Source of the DNA: Candidatus Cryptobacteroides onthequi
Lineage (GTDB): Bacteria > Bacteroidota > Bacteroidia > Bacteroidales > UBA932
Assembly (NCBI GenBank): GCA_018066125.1
Contig: JAGHSA010000070.1
Location: 1-49,991 of the forward strand
Reading direction: 5' to 3'
Length of the DNA stretch: 49,991 nt
A model generated the notes under the pieces. The model was not told where the DNA came from. It did not search any database and saw only the letters and a list, made by a program, of their open reading frames with translations. How positions within the stretch are numbered: position 1 is the stretch's first letter; each line of letters opens with the position of its first letter. Below, piece after piece: positions 33,493 through 43,755 of this stretch. The position numbers and the translations under genes were made by a program.

Positions 33493-35579
33493 TTCGTGAT
33501 GCCGAGTTTGGTGAGAAGCGCCTCCGGCTCCGGATCGTGGCCGCGGAAACGCCTGTAAAGGACGGCCTCATCTTCTGAGCTGCCTCTGGAGAGGACATTG
33601 CGGCGGAAAGAGTCTGACACTTCGCGGTTGAATATACCCTTCTCCTGGAAGAGCGAGAATGCATCGGCCTCAAGCACCTCCGCCCACTTGTATGAGTAGT
33701 AGCCTGCGGAATAGCCGCCCGAGAAGATATGGCCGAATGAAGTCGAGATCGCGCACTCCGGAACGTCCGGCATCACTGCAGCTGCAGCGAGCGCCTGCTT
33801 CTCAAACGACACGGCATCGACCTCCGGCGCCGCAGTCAGTGTGTGCCATGCCATGTCAAGGATGCCGAAATGCAGCTGGCGGACCTGTGAATAGGCTGCA
33901 AGGTAATTCTTGGCTGCCACGATCTTGTCGATCAGATCGACAGGCAGAGCCTCACCGGTCTGGTAATGTCTTGCAAAGGTATTGAGGTACTCAGGCTCAA
34001 ACGCCCAGTTCTCCATGATCTGGGATGGGAGCTCGACGAAGTCGCGGGAGACACTGGTACCGCAGAGAGAACCGTAGCGTCCCTCCGCGAGCATGCCGTG
34101 GAGGGCGTGGCCGAATTCATGGAGGAAGGTGGTGAACTCGTCATGGGTGATGAGTGACGGATCCTTGGCGGTAGGCTTCGTGAAATTGGTCACGATGCTC
34201 ACGAATGGACGGTACTCGACACCGCCGACAATGCTCTGTCCGCGGAACTCGGTCATCCAGGCACCGCTTCCCTTGCTCGCGCGCGGGAAGAAATCGGCGT
34301 AGAAGAGCGCCAGGTGGCTGCCTGACTCATCTGTCACATCGTACACCTTGACATCCTTGTGATAGCCCGGAATGTCCTTCCTCTCGGTGAAACTGATGCC
34401 ATAGAGGCGATGCGCAAGATCGAAAACTGCGGAGATGCAGTTTTCAAGCTGGAAATAAGGCTTGAGAAGCTCATCATTGAGAGAGTACTTCTCATCGCGG
34501 TATTTCTCTGACCAGAAGCTGAAGTCCCACGGCATGATGGCATCGCCCTCAAAGCCATTGGCCTTTGCATAGGTCAGTATTTCAGCGACCTCTGCCCTGG
34601 CAGCAGGCAATGAAGGGGTGAGAAGCTTCTCTATGAAGTCATTCACTGTCTGAGGAGTCTTGGCCATACGCTCCTCGATGGCATAGTCGGCATAAGTCCC
34701 GTAACCGAGAAGCACAGCCTCTTTCATCCTGAGGTCGACTATCTTCATGATGTTTTCCCTGTTGTCGAAATCGCCTCCGAAAGCACGGGTATTATAGGCA
34801 CGATACAGCTTTTCGCGCAGGTCCCTGCGGGTACTGTACTTCATGAAAGGGCCGTAGCTTGGATATGAAAGGTCGTAAGCCCACCCCTCGAGACCTTTCT
34901 CCGCAGCGGCAGACGCTCCCTGCTCTACCACAAAGTCAGGAAGACCGGCCAGCTCGCTGCTGTCAGTCAGATTGAGGACGAATGCATTTGTAGCCGAAAG
35001 GACGTTCTTGTTGAACTGAAGGCTCAGAAGAGACAGTTCCTCGGAATACCTGCTGAACGTGGCCTTGTCCTCAGCTGAAAGATTGGCACCGTTGCGTGCA
35101 AATGACTTGTATGTCTTCTCAAGAAGTCTCGCCTGGTCGGCGTCCAGGGCGAGAGACCCGCGCTGCTCCCAGACAGCCTTCACCTTGGCAAACAGAGGCT
35201 CGCTCAGACTCACGTACATGGAATATTCGTTGAGCATAGGTGAGACTTTTTCTGCAATCTCCTGCATCTCGTCATCTGAATCAGCCTCGAGGAGGTTGAA
35301 GAAGATGCTGGAAACCCTGTCCAGGGTGCGGCCTGACTGCTCGAGAGCCAAGATGGTATTCTCGAATGTCGGGGCATCGCTGTCTGTAATGATTGCATCG
35401 ACCTCAGCCTTGGCCTCTGCTATGCCCTGCTCGAAAGCCGGCATGTAATGCTCGTTCTTTATCTTATCGAACTGCGGTGCGCCGTATGGGAGCGGCGATT
35501 CTGAAAGTAATGGATTCTGCATGGTGCAAGATGTGATAAGGAGCAGCGCCGAGGCTGCCATGACCTGGAAATTTTTCAT
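33489..35579 (-). CDS. dcp: M3-family metallopeptidase (peptidyl-dipeptidase Dcp-like), lipoprotein
   Basis: A zinc peptidase of the M3 family, about 696 residues from the chosen start MKNFQVMAASALLL (35579). This start gives a lipoprotein signal with lipobox ITSC and Cys18, and the ATG six codons upstream would spoil it. The zinc site is FLHEFGHALHGML near residue 462, and the C-terminal substrate region includes FGHIFSGGYSAGYYSYKWAE. Dcp enzymes remove dipeptides from the C-termini of oligopeptides, here outside the cytoplasm. It is transcribed divergently from the SusC gene across 256 bases. The HXXEE gene follows with a 4-base overlap. Confidence 0.94.
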   Translation of the reverse strand: MKNFQVMAASALLLITSCTMQNPLLSESPLPYGAPQFDKIKNEHYMPAFEQGIAEAKAEVDAIITDSDAPTFENTILALEQSGRTLDRVSSIFFNLLEADSDDEMQEIAEKVSPMLNEYSMYVSLSEPLFAKVKAVWEQRGSLALDADQARLLEKTYKSFARNGANLSAEDKATFSRYSEELSLLSLQFNKNVLSATNAFVLNLTDSSELAGLPDFVVEQGASAAAEKGLEGWAYDLSYPSYGPFMKYSTRRDLREKLYRAYNTRAFGGDFDNRENIMKIVDLRMKEAVLLGYGTYADYAIEERMAKTPQTVNDFIEKLLTPSLPAARAEVAEILTYAKANGFEGDAIMPWDFSFWSEKYRDEKYSLNDELLKPYFQLENCISAVFDLAHRLYGISFTERKDIPGYHKDVKVYDVTDESGSHLALFYADFFPRASKGSGAWMTEFRGQSIVGGVEYRPFVSIVTNFTKPTAKDPSLITHDEFTTFLHEFGHALHGMLAEGRYGSLCGTSVSRDFVELPSQIMENWAFEPEYLNTFARHYQTGEALPVDLIDKIVAAKNYLAAYSQVRQLHFGILDMAWHTLTAAPEVDAVSFEKQALAAAAVMPDVPECAISTSFGHIFSGGYSAGYYSYKWAEVLEADAFSLFQEKGIFNREVSDSFRRNVLSRGSSEDEAVLYRRFRGHDPEPEALLTKLGITK

Positions 35580-35737
35580 GATGCAAAGTTCGCTCATTCG
35601 CGCGAAATATGAAAGAGCGTAACAATAATACCCGCATCTGCTTACAATTTGTAATCACAGCATGCGAAATATTCGCAAATTGCTACATGACAGAATGCAT
35701 AAGATAACGAATTACAGGCGGTTAGCATATGCGACAT

Positions 35738-35768
35738 TTTGTTTTTAAATAATTTTAACATAGATTTG
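35738..35768 (+). promoter_or_regulatory. Full Bacteroidota promoter upstream of susC
   Basis: A -33 TTTG at 35738-35741 is followed after exactly 19 bases by TAGATTTG at 35761-35768, an ideal match to TTTG-N19-21-TAnnTTTG. Transcription would begin near 35773, giving a leader of about 60 bases. The rest of the 256-base gap is A/T-rich without another clear element. Confidence 0.75.
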
Positions 35769-35835
35769 CAGTTAAAAATGTGCCTGTCACAGACAGAAAA
35801 ATTGCATGTTGTTCGTTTAACTAATATTATTAACA

Positions 35836-38800
35836 ATGTTCAAGAAAATTGTACTTTCGGCAATCGCATTTCTCTGCATTGCCATTTCTGCATTCGCGCA
35901 GAAACAGGTAACTGGTACAGTTGTCGACACACAGGGGCTCCCTATGCCGGGAGTATCTGTCATCGTCGCAGGTACCAACGTCGGTACAGTTACGGATGTT
36001 GACGGAAAATACAACCTCATCATCCGTGGAGGTGACGCTCTCCAGTTCTCATTCTTCGGAATGAAGACCCTGAAGGTAGCCATCGCTGACCAGACACAAA
36101 TCAATGTTACATTGGAAGACGACACCATCGGACTTGACGAAGTCGTTGTCACCGCTACAGGTATGACACGTCAGGAAAAGACCCTCGGTTATGCATCTAC
36201 CACAGTCCGCTCTGACGAGCTCGTCAAGGGACACGCCGCAGAGGCACTCAGCGGCCTCACCGGAAAGGTTGCCGGCGTACAGATATCATCTGCCGGCGGT
36301 ACCGGTACCTCACAGAAGGTCATCGTGCGCGGTTACTCATCTCTCACTGGAAGCAACCAGCCTCTCTACGTGATCGACGGTGTTCCTATGTCCAACAGCA
36401 CCATGGGTGTGCAGGACCTCAACAACTCCATCGACTTCGGTAACCAGGCTGCCGACATCAACCCTGAGGACATCGAGTCCATCACCATCCTCAAGGGTGC
36501 TTCAGCAACCGCACTCTACGGTTCACGTGCAGGCAACGGTGCCATCCTCATCACCACCAAGCGCGGCCAGCAGAATGAAGAGGTGACTGTAACCTACACA
36601 GGTTCATTCCAGGCAAGCAACGTACTCCGTATCCCTCAGCTCCAGAACCGTTTCGGACAGGGCTGGTTCTACGACTATGACGGAGGATACTGGGGCAACT
36701 ACTCTCCTACCGAGAACGGTTCTTGGGGTAACTTCCTCGACGGCCGTGAAGTCGAGTGGCGTCCAGGCGCATCATGGTACAACGGTGCAGACCCTTCATA
36801 CACAGACTTCAGCTACAAGAAGAACTCACTCAAGCATTTCTATGAGACCGGATTCGAGACTTCCAACAACATCTCCATCCAGGGTGGAAGCAAAAGCTCA
36901 GGTTTCGTGGTATCATACGGTAACGTAAGTTCCGACGGTATCCTCAGCGGAAACACCGACTACTTCAAGAGAAACACATTCTCTGTACGCGGCAACACCA
37001 AGATCAAGGGCGGTCTCGCGTGGGCAAACTACAGCATGAACTACGCACGCAAGGACATCCGCAATGCCATGACAGGTCAGGGTTCTGACGGATCAACCAT
37101 CTTCAACGACATCCTCCAGTATCCTGTCAACATCGACTACGCCGATCTCAAGGACTACAGCAGCATCTACAACAATGCCGACAACTTCTATACACCATAT
37201 GCACAGAACCCATGGTGGGTCCTCGACCACAACTACGGTACCTACCAGGATGACCGCGTATATGGCAATGTAGAGCTCGGCATCAACGTCCTCAAGGGTC
37301 TCGACCTCATCGCACGTGGCGGTGTGGACTTCACAAACTCCAACGAAAGGACCATCAACAACCCATGGAACTTCTCTCCTGGTTCATACGCTGAACTCGA
37401 AGGTGCTTCACCTGAAAACGGAAAGTACAGCGAAGTTGCCCGCAAGATGGGTCAGATCGACGCCAACGTATTCCTCAACTACAACAAGGCATTCGGATCA
37501 GATGAGCAGTGGTCAATCCACGGTGTGGCAGGTTTCAACGCCAACCAGCGCAAGTCATCATACGTTGCAGGTGACCTTTCAGGTCTCGCAGTCCAGGACT
37601 GGCTCAGCTTCGACAATACCAGCGGTGCGACACCTACCTCATCTTCATATTATTCTACACGCCGCCTCATGGGTGCATATGCACAGGCTGATCTCGGCTG
37701 GAGAGACGCCATCTACATGACCCTCTCTGCAAGAAACGACTGGTCATCCACCCTCCCTATGGCAGACAATTCATTCTTCTACTGGGGTGCAAATGCATCA
37801 GTGATCGTGACTGAGCTCTTCCCTGCCCTGAAGAACAGCGTGGTAGACTTCATCAAGATCCGCGGCGGATACGGCCAGACCGGTAACGACGCCAGCCCAT
37901 ACCTCACATCAAGCTTCTACTCACTCAGCAGTGCAGGTGGCGGCTTCGGAAGCCTTACCTTCCCTCTCAACAGCTTCGTAGGTCTTGCTCAGAGCACACG
38001 CGTGCCTGCAACAACCCTCAAGCCTGAAATCTCTACTGAGGCAGAATTCGGTATCGATGCACGTTTCTTCCAGAACAGGTTGAGTTTCGATGTAGCTCTC
38101 TACGACAAGAATACACGCAACCAGATCATCTCTGCGACACTTGCCCCTGAGTCAGGATTCGGAAGCCAGACAAGGAATGTCGGCTGCATCCAGAACAAGG
38201 GTATCGAGCTCACAGTCGGCATCGTGCCAGTACGCGCCGGAGACTTCGAGTGGGAGATGGCTTACACCTTCTCGAAGAACAAGAACGTTGTCAAGGAGCT
38301 CTGGGACGATATCGAGGAGTTCAGCATCTATGGTCTCTCAAACGGTCCTCAGCTCAAGGCCATCAAGGGCGGCTCTGTGGCAACTTGGACAGACTACAAG
38401 ATCAACACTGTTGAAGATAAGAACAGCCCATACTACGGCTACACCATCGTGAACAGAGTTACTGGTTACCCAACCTACAGCTCTACAGAAACAGAGGTCC
38501 TCGGCACAGCCGACAATGACTTCGCAATGGGTCTCAACAACAGGTTCACCTATAAGAACTTCTCCCTCGGATTCAACCTTGATTACCGCAAGGGCGGTCT
38601 CATGTATTCTTCTACCAAGAGCATCGTCATGTTCAACGGTAATGCAGAAGAGACCACTTACAACGACCGCAACCCATGGGTTGAGCAGCACGCTGTATAT
38701 GTAGGAGCAGATGGACAGTATCATGAAAATGACATCCCTGTCAACAGCTACTACAACATGAACGGTATCTGGTATTCGAACTACAACTATGTCCGCTTCC

Positions 38801-39069
38801 GCGACGAGCTTCTCGACAAGACATACATCAAGCTCCGTGAGCTCAACTTCACATACAAGCTCCCTGCAAGCCTGTTCTCTAACGTCAGCTGGCTTACGGG
38901 CGTAGAGCTCTCAATCGTCGGCCGCAACCTCCTCATGTGGACTCCAAAACAGGGTATCATCGACCCGGATGCCACCAACTATGGTAACGACCTCACCTCA
39001 CAGTATGGTGAGTACTACTCATCTCCTTCTACAAGGACCTTCGGTGGAAGCATCAAGATCATTTTCTAA
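35836..39069 (+). CDS. SusC/RagA-family TonB-dependent outer-membrane transporter
   Basis: A 1077-residue TonB-dependent transporter. The Sec signal peptide MFKKIVLSAIAFLCIAISAF precedes a carboxypeptidase-regulatory-like domain (VTGTVVDTQGLPMPGVSVIV, about residues 24-100). The TonB-box/SusC motif DEVVVTATG follows, then the plug (ALSGLTGKVAGVQISS, ESITILKGASATALYGSRAG), and a 22-strand barrel ending with GGSIKIIF. It has no N-terminal STN domain, so no direct anti-sigma signalling is expected. With the SusD-like lipoprotein downstream it imports large nutrients. The cargo is not identifiable from sequence. No glycan enzymes lie nearby, while a peptidase lipoprotein is divergent from it. Confidence 0.96.
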   Translation: MFKKIVLSAIAFLCIAISAFAQKQVTGTVVDTQGLPMPGVSVIVAGTNVGTVTDVDGKYNLIIRGGDALQFSFFGMKTLKVAIADQTQINVTLEDDTIGLDEVVVTATGMTRQEKTLGYASTTVRSDELVKGHAAEALSGLTGKVAGVQISSAGGTGTSQKVIVRGYSSLTGSNQPLYVIDGVPMSNSTMGVQDLNNSIDFGNQAADINPEDIESITILKGASATALYGSRAGNGAILITTKRGQQNEEVTVTYTGSFQASNVLRIPQLQNRFGQGWFYDYDGGYWGNYSPTENGSWGNFLDGREVEWRPGASWYNGADPSYTDFSYKKNSLKHFYETGFETSNNISIQGGSKSSGFVVSYGNVSSDGILSGNTDYFKRNTFSVRGNTKIKGGLAWANYSMNYARKDIRNAMTGQGSDGSTIFNDILQYPVNIDYADLKDYSSIYNNADNFYTPYAQNPWWVLDHNYGTYQDDRVYGNVELGINVLKGLDLIARGGVDFTNSNERTINNPWNFSPGSYAELEGASPENGKYSEVARKMGQIDANVFLNYNKAFGSDEQWSIHGVAGFNANQRKSSYVAGDLSGLAVQDWLSFDNTSGATPTSSSYYSTRRLMGAYAQADLGWRDAIYMTLSARNDWSSTLPMADNSFFYWGANASVIVTELFPALKNSVVDFIKIRGGYGQTGNDASPYLTSSFYSLSSAGGGFGSLTFPLNSFVGLAQSTRVPATTLKPEISTEAEFGIDARFFQNRLSFDVALYDKNTRNQIISATLAPESGFGSQTRNVGCIQNKGIELTVGIVPVRAGDFEWEMAYTFSKNKNVVKELWDDIEEFSIYGLSNGPQLKAIKGGSVATWTDYKINTVEDKNSPYYGYTIVNRVTGYPTYSSTETEVLGTADNDFAMGLNNRFTYKNFSLGFNLDYRKGGLMYSSTKSIVMFNGNAEETTYNDRNPWVEQHAVYVGADGQYHENDIPVNSYYNMNGIWYSNYNYVRFRDELLDKTYIKLRELNFTYKLPASLFSNVSWLTGVELSIVGRNLLMWTPKQGIIDPDATNYGNDLTSQYGEYYSSPSTRTFGGSIKIIF

Positions 39070-39090
39070 CCCTTCCAAAACGAATCAGAT

Positions 39091-40485
39091 ATGAAAAGAC
39101 TCTATATCATCGCAGTCGTTGCCATGTCAATGTGTCTGACCGGATGTAACAGATGGCTGGACATCAACACCAACCCTAACTATGTCGCAGACGCAGACAA
39201 GGCAATGCTCCTCCCTACCATCCAGCTCTCAGTAGCAGACAAGCTTGGATATGACATCAATCTGGTAGGCCTCTTCTGGAGTGAGTACGTCACCCAGAAC
39301 AAGAACACCAACCAGTACTACACCATCATGACCTACAACCTGACCAATCAGGATTCAAGCTTCAGAAGCCCATGGTCATACTTCTATACAAGAGTTCTCC
39401 CGTCTATCAAGACTTTCCTTGCAAAGTGCGACGAGACCGGCAATGAGAACTTCATACTCGAAGGAAAGGCAATGCTCGCCTACACACTGTACATGATGAC
39501 CAGCCTCTGGGATGACGTGGTTTACACTGAGGGCTACCTCTCAGACGAACTCATCGTCAATCCTAAGTTCGACTCCGGCAAGCAGATGCAGGAGACCATC
39601 ATCGGCATTCTCGAGGACATCCGCAAGATCAGCCCTGACGCTGCAGCCGCTGCAGAGGAAGCTTCAACATCTTCTACAGCCGACATGGTATTCGGCGGCG
39701 ACACAGACGCCTGGTTCCAGTTTGCGAACACACTCTACCTGAAGGTGCTTCTGAGAGACTTCTCAGCCAACAAGTCAAAGATCCAGAGCCTCCTCGCAGA
39801 AGACAACTTCCTCGATCAGGACTGTGCATTCGACAACTTCTCCGATCAGGCAGACAAGTCCAACCCTCTCTATGAGAGCGATAGACGCCAGCTCAACACA
39901 AATGCAAACATCCGCTGCTGCATCGAGATCCTCAATGTACTCAGTGAAGACGACCCACGTCTCGACGCGTACTATGTAAATGGCGCGAAGGGTGACGTCT
40001 ATGGTGTAACTACCGACCCTAGTGAGTCTACACTCTTCAACATCACAGCCACTCAGCCTGTTTACTTCGCAACCGCAGACGAGGCTCTCTTCCTCCAGGC
40101 AGAGGCTTATGCAAGACTTGGTGACGCAGAATCCGCACAGAGCTGCTACGAAGCTGCCATCGAGGCATCATTCGACAGAGAGGGCTGCGCCGGTGCTGAG
40201 GAATTCATCGAAGGTGCATACGCTTTCACCGCTGGCTCAACCGAAGAGATGGTAGAGCAGATCATCAACCAGAAGTGGGCTGCAAACGTCCATGGAAACC
40301 CTATCGAGTCATGGTTCGACATCAACAGGACAGGCTATCCTACCGTTGGCAAGACCATCTCTTACAGCCCAGGTGTTTCAGACGGCTTCCCTAAGCGTTT
40401 CCTCATCCCTAACTCTTCTACTGAATACAACTCAAACTCACCTGCCGGCAAGTCTCTCACAGAGAAGATGTGGTGGCAGAAATAA
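39091..40485 (+). CDS. SusD/RagB-family outer-membrane lipoprotein (SusD_2 type)
   Basis: A 464-residue lipoprotein that forms the lid of the SusC transporter. The signal MKRLYIIAVVAMSMCLTGC has lipobox LTGC with Cys19. The mature N-terminus NRWLDINTNPNYV is typical of the SusD_2 subfamily. Tetratricopeptide-like helical pairs follow (AMLAYTLYMMTSLWDDV; ADEALFLQAEAYARLGDAES), and the C-terminus has WFDINRTGYP and the ending KMWWQK. It lies 21 bases after susC. It helps bind cargo at the cell surface. Confidence 0.93.
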   Translation: MKRLYIIAVVAMSMCLTGCNRWLDINTNPNYVADADKAMLLPTIQLSVADKLGYDINLVGLFWSEYVTQNKNTNQYYTIMTYNLTNQDSSFRSPWSYFYTRVLPSIKTFLAKCDETGNENFILEGKAMLAYTLYMMTSLWDDVVYTEGYLSDELIVNPKFDSGKQMQETIIGILEDIRKISPDAAAAAEEASTSSTADMVFGGDTDAWFQFANTLYLKVLLRDFSANKSKIQSLLAEDNFLDQDCAFDNFSDQADKSNPLYESDRRQLNTNANIRCCIEILNVLSEDDPRLDAYYVNGAKGDVYGVTTDPSESTLFNITATQPVYFATADEALFLQAEAYARLGDAESAQSCYEAAIEASFDREGCAGAEEFIEGAYAFTAGSTEEMVEQIINQKWAANVHGNPIESWFDINRTGYPTVGKTISYSPGVSDGFPKRFLIPNSSTEYNSNSPAGKSLTEKMWWQK

Positions 40486-40500
40486 TTTGGAGGAACTATA

Positions 40501-41118
40501 ATGAAAAAAATATTCAGACTTTCAGCAATCGCTGCCTTCGTGATGTCTCTCGCAGCATGCGAGACTTATAAGATCGACGAGCCGGACTACACCGCAATCA
40601 AGGGCGTAGACGGGCAGTACGTATGCTTTGCCTATGACAAGGCAGACATGAGCGAGCCTGTAGCAGTATTCCATGTCGAGGTGACAAACACTACCGATAA
40701 TGCCAAGGATGCAGCCATTTTCACAATCACCGACTGCAGCCCTTACGTATATGGAAGCTACATGCTTGATGCAGTAAGATTCAAAGCTTCATGCTCCCCT
40801 GCAGATGGAAGTTTCAGTGCAAGCGCAGTGACTGCCACTGAGCCTTACACATGCTACAACGTTCATTATGGACAGGGCTACTACACTTTTGCTGGTAGAA
40901 ACGGCAGAACTCAGCAGTACAAGGTCACAGTCAACGGCAAGGTCATAAAGGACGGCAAGAGCCTGGCCAGTGGCGGCAAGGCCGACACGATCGAGTTCAC
41001 CTACACAAGGACATATCCTGACGGTGAGGTCGAGGATTATGTTGTCAAGGGCACCCGCAACACCGGTTGGGAGGAAGACATGATCGAGTACTCCGACTGG
41101 ATGGACGAGAATTATTAG
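40501..41118 (+). CDS. Small lipoprotein of the SusCD operon (Lipid_bd-like)
   Basis: A 205-residue predicted lipoprotein. The signal MKKIFRLSAIAAFVMSLAAC ends with lipobox LAAC and Cys20. The mature part is beta-rich, with FAYDKADMSEPVAVFHVEV near residue 42 and a C-terminal segment VVKGTRNTGWEEDMIEY. The pattern resembles Bacteroidota lipid-binding-like lipoproteins often found third after SusC and SusD_2 genes, though I assign this only loosely. It lies 15 bases after the SusD-like gene and before a strong terminator, so the three form one operon. It may be a surface cargo-binding protein. Confidence 0.78.
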   Translation: MKKIFRLSAIAAFVMSLAACETYKIDEPDYTAIKGVDGQYVCFAYDKADMSEPVAVFHVEVTNTTDNAKDAAIFTITDCSPYVYGSYMLDAVRFKASCSPADGSFSASAVTATEPYTCYNVHYGQGYYTFAGRNGRTQQYKVTVNGKVIKDGKSLASGGKADTIEFTYTRTYPDGEVEDYVVKGTRNTGWEEDMIEYSDWMDENY

Positions 41119-41157
41119 TCCGCACAGCATCAGGATTCAACTCCCGAATTGATAACG

Positions 41158-41190
41158 GGCTGGCTGTTTTACAGCCAGCCTTTATTTTTT
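41158..41190 (+). terminator. Rho-independent terminator of the SusCD operon
   Basis: A perfect 10-bp stem (GGCTGGCTGT / ACAGCCAGCC) with a TTT loop is followed by TTTATTTTTT. It lies 39 bases after the lipoprotein stop. Confidence 0.92.
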
Positions 41191-41255
41191 GGCACAGTAT
41201 TGGAATATTACGTAATCAGACGAAACAGAATTGATTAAACATAAAAGTGAACAGA

Positions 41256-41285
41256 AAAGCGGCCAGTCGTGAGATTGGCCGCTTT
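41256..41285 (-). terminator. Rho-independent terminator of the ATP synthase operon
   Basis: A 10-bp stem AAAGCGGCCA / TGGCCGCTTT with a 10-base loop lies 24 bases beyond the atpG stop. On the minus strand the stem ends in TTT with a further T-rich stretch. It may act in both directions. Confidence 0.75.
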
Positions 41286-41309
41286 CCTGTCATATATCTT
41301 TCAATCAGC

Positions 41310-42170
41310 TTACTGCTGGGCACCTCCGACGAGGTCTAGAATCTCGCTGGTGATCTTCTGCTGTCTTCCCTTGTTGTACTCAAGCGTAAGGTCAGACAAT
41401 ATCCTCTCGCCATTGTCCGTAGCTGTCTGCATGGCTACGGTACGTGCCGAATGCTCAGATGCCACCGAGTCCAGAAGCACGGTAAAGACCTTCAGTTTCA
41501 AAAGATTAGGCAGCAGATCACGCAGGAGTCCGTCTGCGGATGGTTCCAGAATGAAATGCTCTGCATCTGCTCCGACAGGAGCCGTCATGGGGAGATACAC
41601 GTCCGTTACAGGCTTCTGAGTCGAAGTGGAGACAAAGTGGTTGTACACCAGCAGTACCTTGTCATACTTCCCTCCCACGTATGCCTGAGTGAGTGACTGA
41701 GCCAGATCGGCAGCAGTCTCATATCTGGCATCAGCGACAAGATGGGACAGATCAGAAGTACAGCTGTGCCCGTCACGTCTCATCGCGTCCACCATCTTTT
41801 TACCCACAGGATATACATCCACGGACATGCCGTCCGCTTCCAGGTCTGAAATGCACTTGCGGGCCTCCTTGATGACATTGTTGTTGAACGCGCCGCAAAG
41901 GGAAGAATTGGATGCCACGGCCACCACCGCAACCCTGCCTGAGCAGTTTTCCTCTGTCTTGGGTGAGTACGGAAGGAACACTTCTCCCGACCCTGAAGGA
42001 ATCACGGCCTGAAGTATGCTCTGGAGCGACTTCTCATACGGGAGCATCCCCTCAATGGCAGACTGAGCCTTGTGGAGACGCGCCGATGCGACCATCTTCA
42101 TGGCTGAAGTGATCTTGAGCGTGCTCTTCACACTGCTGATTCTGCCCTTGATTTCCTTTAATGAAGCCAT
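41310..42170 (-). CDS. atpG: ATP synthase F1 gamma subunit
   Basis: The central rotor stalk subunit, 286 residues. The N-terminal helix MASLKEIKGRISSVKSTLKI and the C-terminal helix YNKGRQQKITSEILDLVGG form the coiled-coil axle. The Rossmann-like middle includes VAVASNSSLCGAFNNNVIKE. It is the last gene of the ATP synthase operon, one base after atpA. Confidence 0.97.
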   Translation of the reverse strand: MASLKEIKGRISSVKSTLKITSAMKMVASARLHKAQSAIEGMLPYEKSLQSILQAVIPSGSGEVFLPYSPKTEENCSGRVAVVAVASNSSLCGAFNNNVIKEARKCISDLEADGMSVDVYPVGKKMVDAMRRDGHSCTSDLSHLVADARYETAADLAQSLTQAYVGGKYDKVLLVYNHFVSTSTQKPVTDVYLPMTAPVGADAEHFILEPSADGLLRDLLPNLLKLKVFTVLLDSVASEHSARTVAMQTATDNGERILSDLTLEYNKGRQQKITSEILDLVGGAQQ

Positions 42171-42171
42171 G

Positions 42172-43749
42172 CTACATCGCAGCCGTCACGGCAGCTGCCA
42201 CCGATTCGATTACACTTGTCACATCCTCTGTGAGCTTGCCGGATGCGAGAGTGTCCAGCACATCCTGATGGCTCACGCGCATCCTGTCAAGGAATTCACT
42301 CTGGAACGCCTTCACCTGATCGATGGCGATATCCTTCATCAGGGCATGTGTGCCGCAATAGAGTATGGCGATCTGCTCACCGATAGGCATAGGTGAATAC
42401 TGAGGCTGGATAAGAAGCTGGTTGTTCTTGCGGCCCTTGTCGAGGGTCATGGCCGTGATGGCATCAACGTCGCTGCTGAACTTGGAGAATGACTCCAGCT
42501 CATTGAACTGAGCCTGATCGATCTTCAGAGTACCGGCCACTTTCTTCATGCTCTTCACCTGGGCGCTTCCGCCGACTCGCGACACGGAGATGCCGACATT
42601 GATGGCAGGACGGAATCCCTGATTGAAAAGGGCAGCCTCGAGATAGATCTGGCCGTCTGTGATGGAGATCACATTGGTAGGGATATACGCAGACACGTCA
42701 CCGGCCTGGGTCTCGATGATAGGAAGGGCAGTGAGTGAACCTCCTGCCTTCACCTTTCCACGGAGTGAATCCGGAAGGTCGTTCATCTGCTCAGCGACTT
42801 CCTGCTGGCCGATGATCTTTGCGGCACGCTCCAGGAGTCTTGAATGGAGGTAGAACACGTCGCCTGGATAGGCCTCGCGTCCTGAAGGGCGGCGAAGGAT
42901 GAGGGACACCTCACGGTACGCCACAGCCTGCTTGGAAAGATCATCATATACCACCAGTGCATGGCGTCCGGTATCGCGGAAATACTCTCCTATGGCAGCC
43001 CCCGCAAATGGAGCGTAGTACTGCAAAGCAGCCGGGTCGGCCGCTGTGGCAGCCACCACGACAGTGTAGTCCATGGCTCCCTTTGAACGGAGTGTCTCGA
43101 CTATCGATGCGACAGTGGAGCCCTTCTGGCCTACGGCCACATAGATGCAGTATACAGGATTGCCCTTGAGGTACTCATCTCTCTGGTTGATGATGGTATC
43201 GATGGCGATGGCGGTCTTTCCGGTCTGGCGGTCACCGATGATGAGCTCACGCTGGCCTCTTCCGATAGGAATCATGGCATCGATAGCCTTGAGACCGGTC
43301 TGAAGAGGCTCGGTCACAGGCTGACGATAGATGACGCCCGGTGCCTTGCGCTCGAGAGGCATCTCTGTGAGTTCGCCTGTGATGGTTCCCATGCCGTCCA
43401 GAGGGTTGCCGAGAGGATCGACCACGCGGCCGAGCATCTGCTCGCTCACGCGGATGGATGCGATGCGCCTTGTCCTGCGTACCGTCATGCCCTCCTTGAC
43501 CTGATCGGTAGGACCGAGAAGCACTGCTCCCACGTTGTCCTCTTCAAGGTTCATGACGACGGCCATGATACCGTTTTCAAATTCCAGGAGTTCACCTGCC
43601 TCGGCGCCGACCAGTCCGTAGATACGGGCCACGCCGTCGCTGACCTGAAGGACATTGCCGACCTCCTCGAACCTGAGGGAGTCATCCACATCTTTCAGCT
43701 GACTGAGCAGAACCTCTGATATTTCACTTGGTTTGATGGTGTTTGCCAT
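42172..43749 (-). CDS. atpA: ATP synthase F1 alpha subunit
   Basis: The non-catalytic nucleotide-binding subunit, 525 residues. Walker A is [14 protein letters not shown] near residue 170. The segment [20 protein letters not shown] and the conserved arginine region [20 protein letters not shown] near 360-380 complete the family pattern. It assembles three-by-three with beta. It lies 6 bases after atpH. Confidence 0.98.
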   Translation of the reverse strand: MANTIKPSEISEVLLSQLKDVDDSLRFEEVGNVLQVSDGVARIYGLVGAEAGELLEFENGIMAVVMNLEEDNVGAVLLGPTDQVKEGMTVRRTRRIASIRVSEQMLGRVVDPLGNPLDGMGTITGELTEMPLERKAPGVIYRQPVTEPLQTGLKAIDAMIPIGRGQRELIIGDRQTGKTAIAIDTIINQRDEYLKGNPVYCIYVAVGQKGSTVASIVETLRSKGAMDYTVVVAATAADPAALQYYAPFAGAAIGEYFRDTGRHALVVYDDLSKQAVAYREVSLILRRPSGREAYPGDVFYLHSRLLERAAKIIGQQEVAEQMNDLPDSLRGKVKAGGSLTALPIIETQAGDVSAYIPTNVISITDGQIYLEAALFNQGFRPAINVGISVSRVGGSAQVKSMKKVAGTLKIDQAQFNELESFSKFSSDVDAITAMTLDKGRKNNQLLIQPQYSPMPIGEQIAILYCGTHALMKDIAIDQVKAFQSEFLDRMRVSHQDVLDTLASGKLTEDVTSVIESVAAAVTAAM

Positions 43750-43755
43750 AATTTC

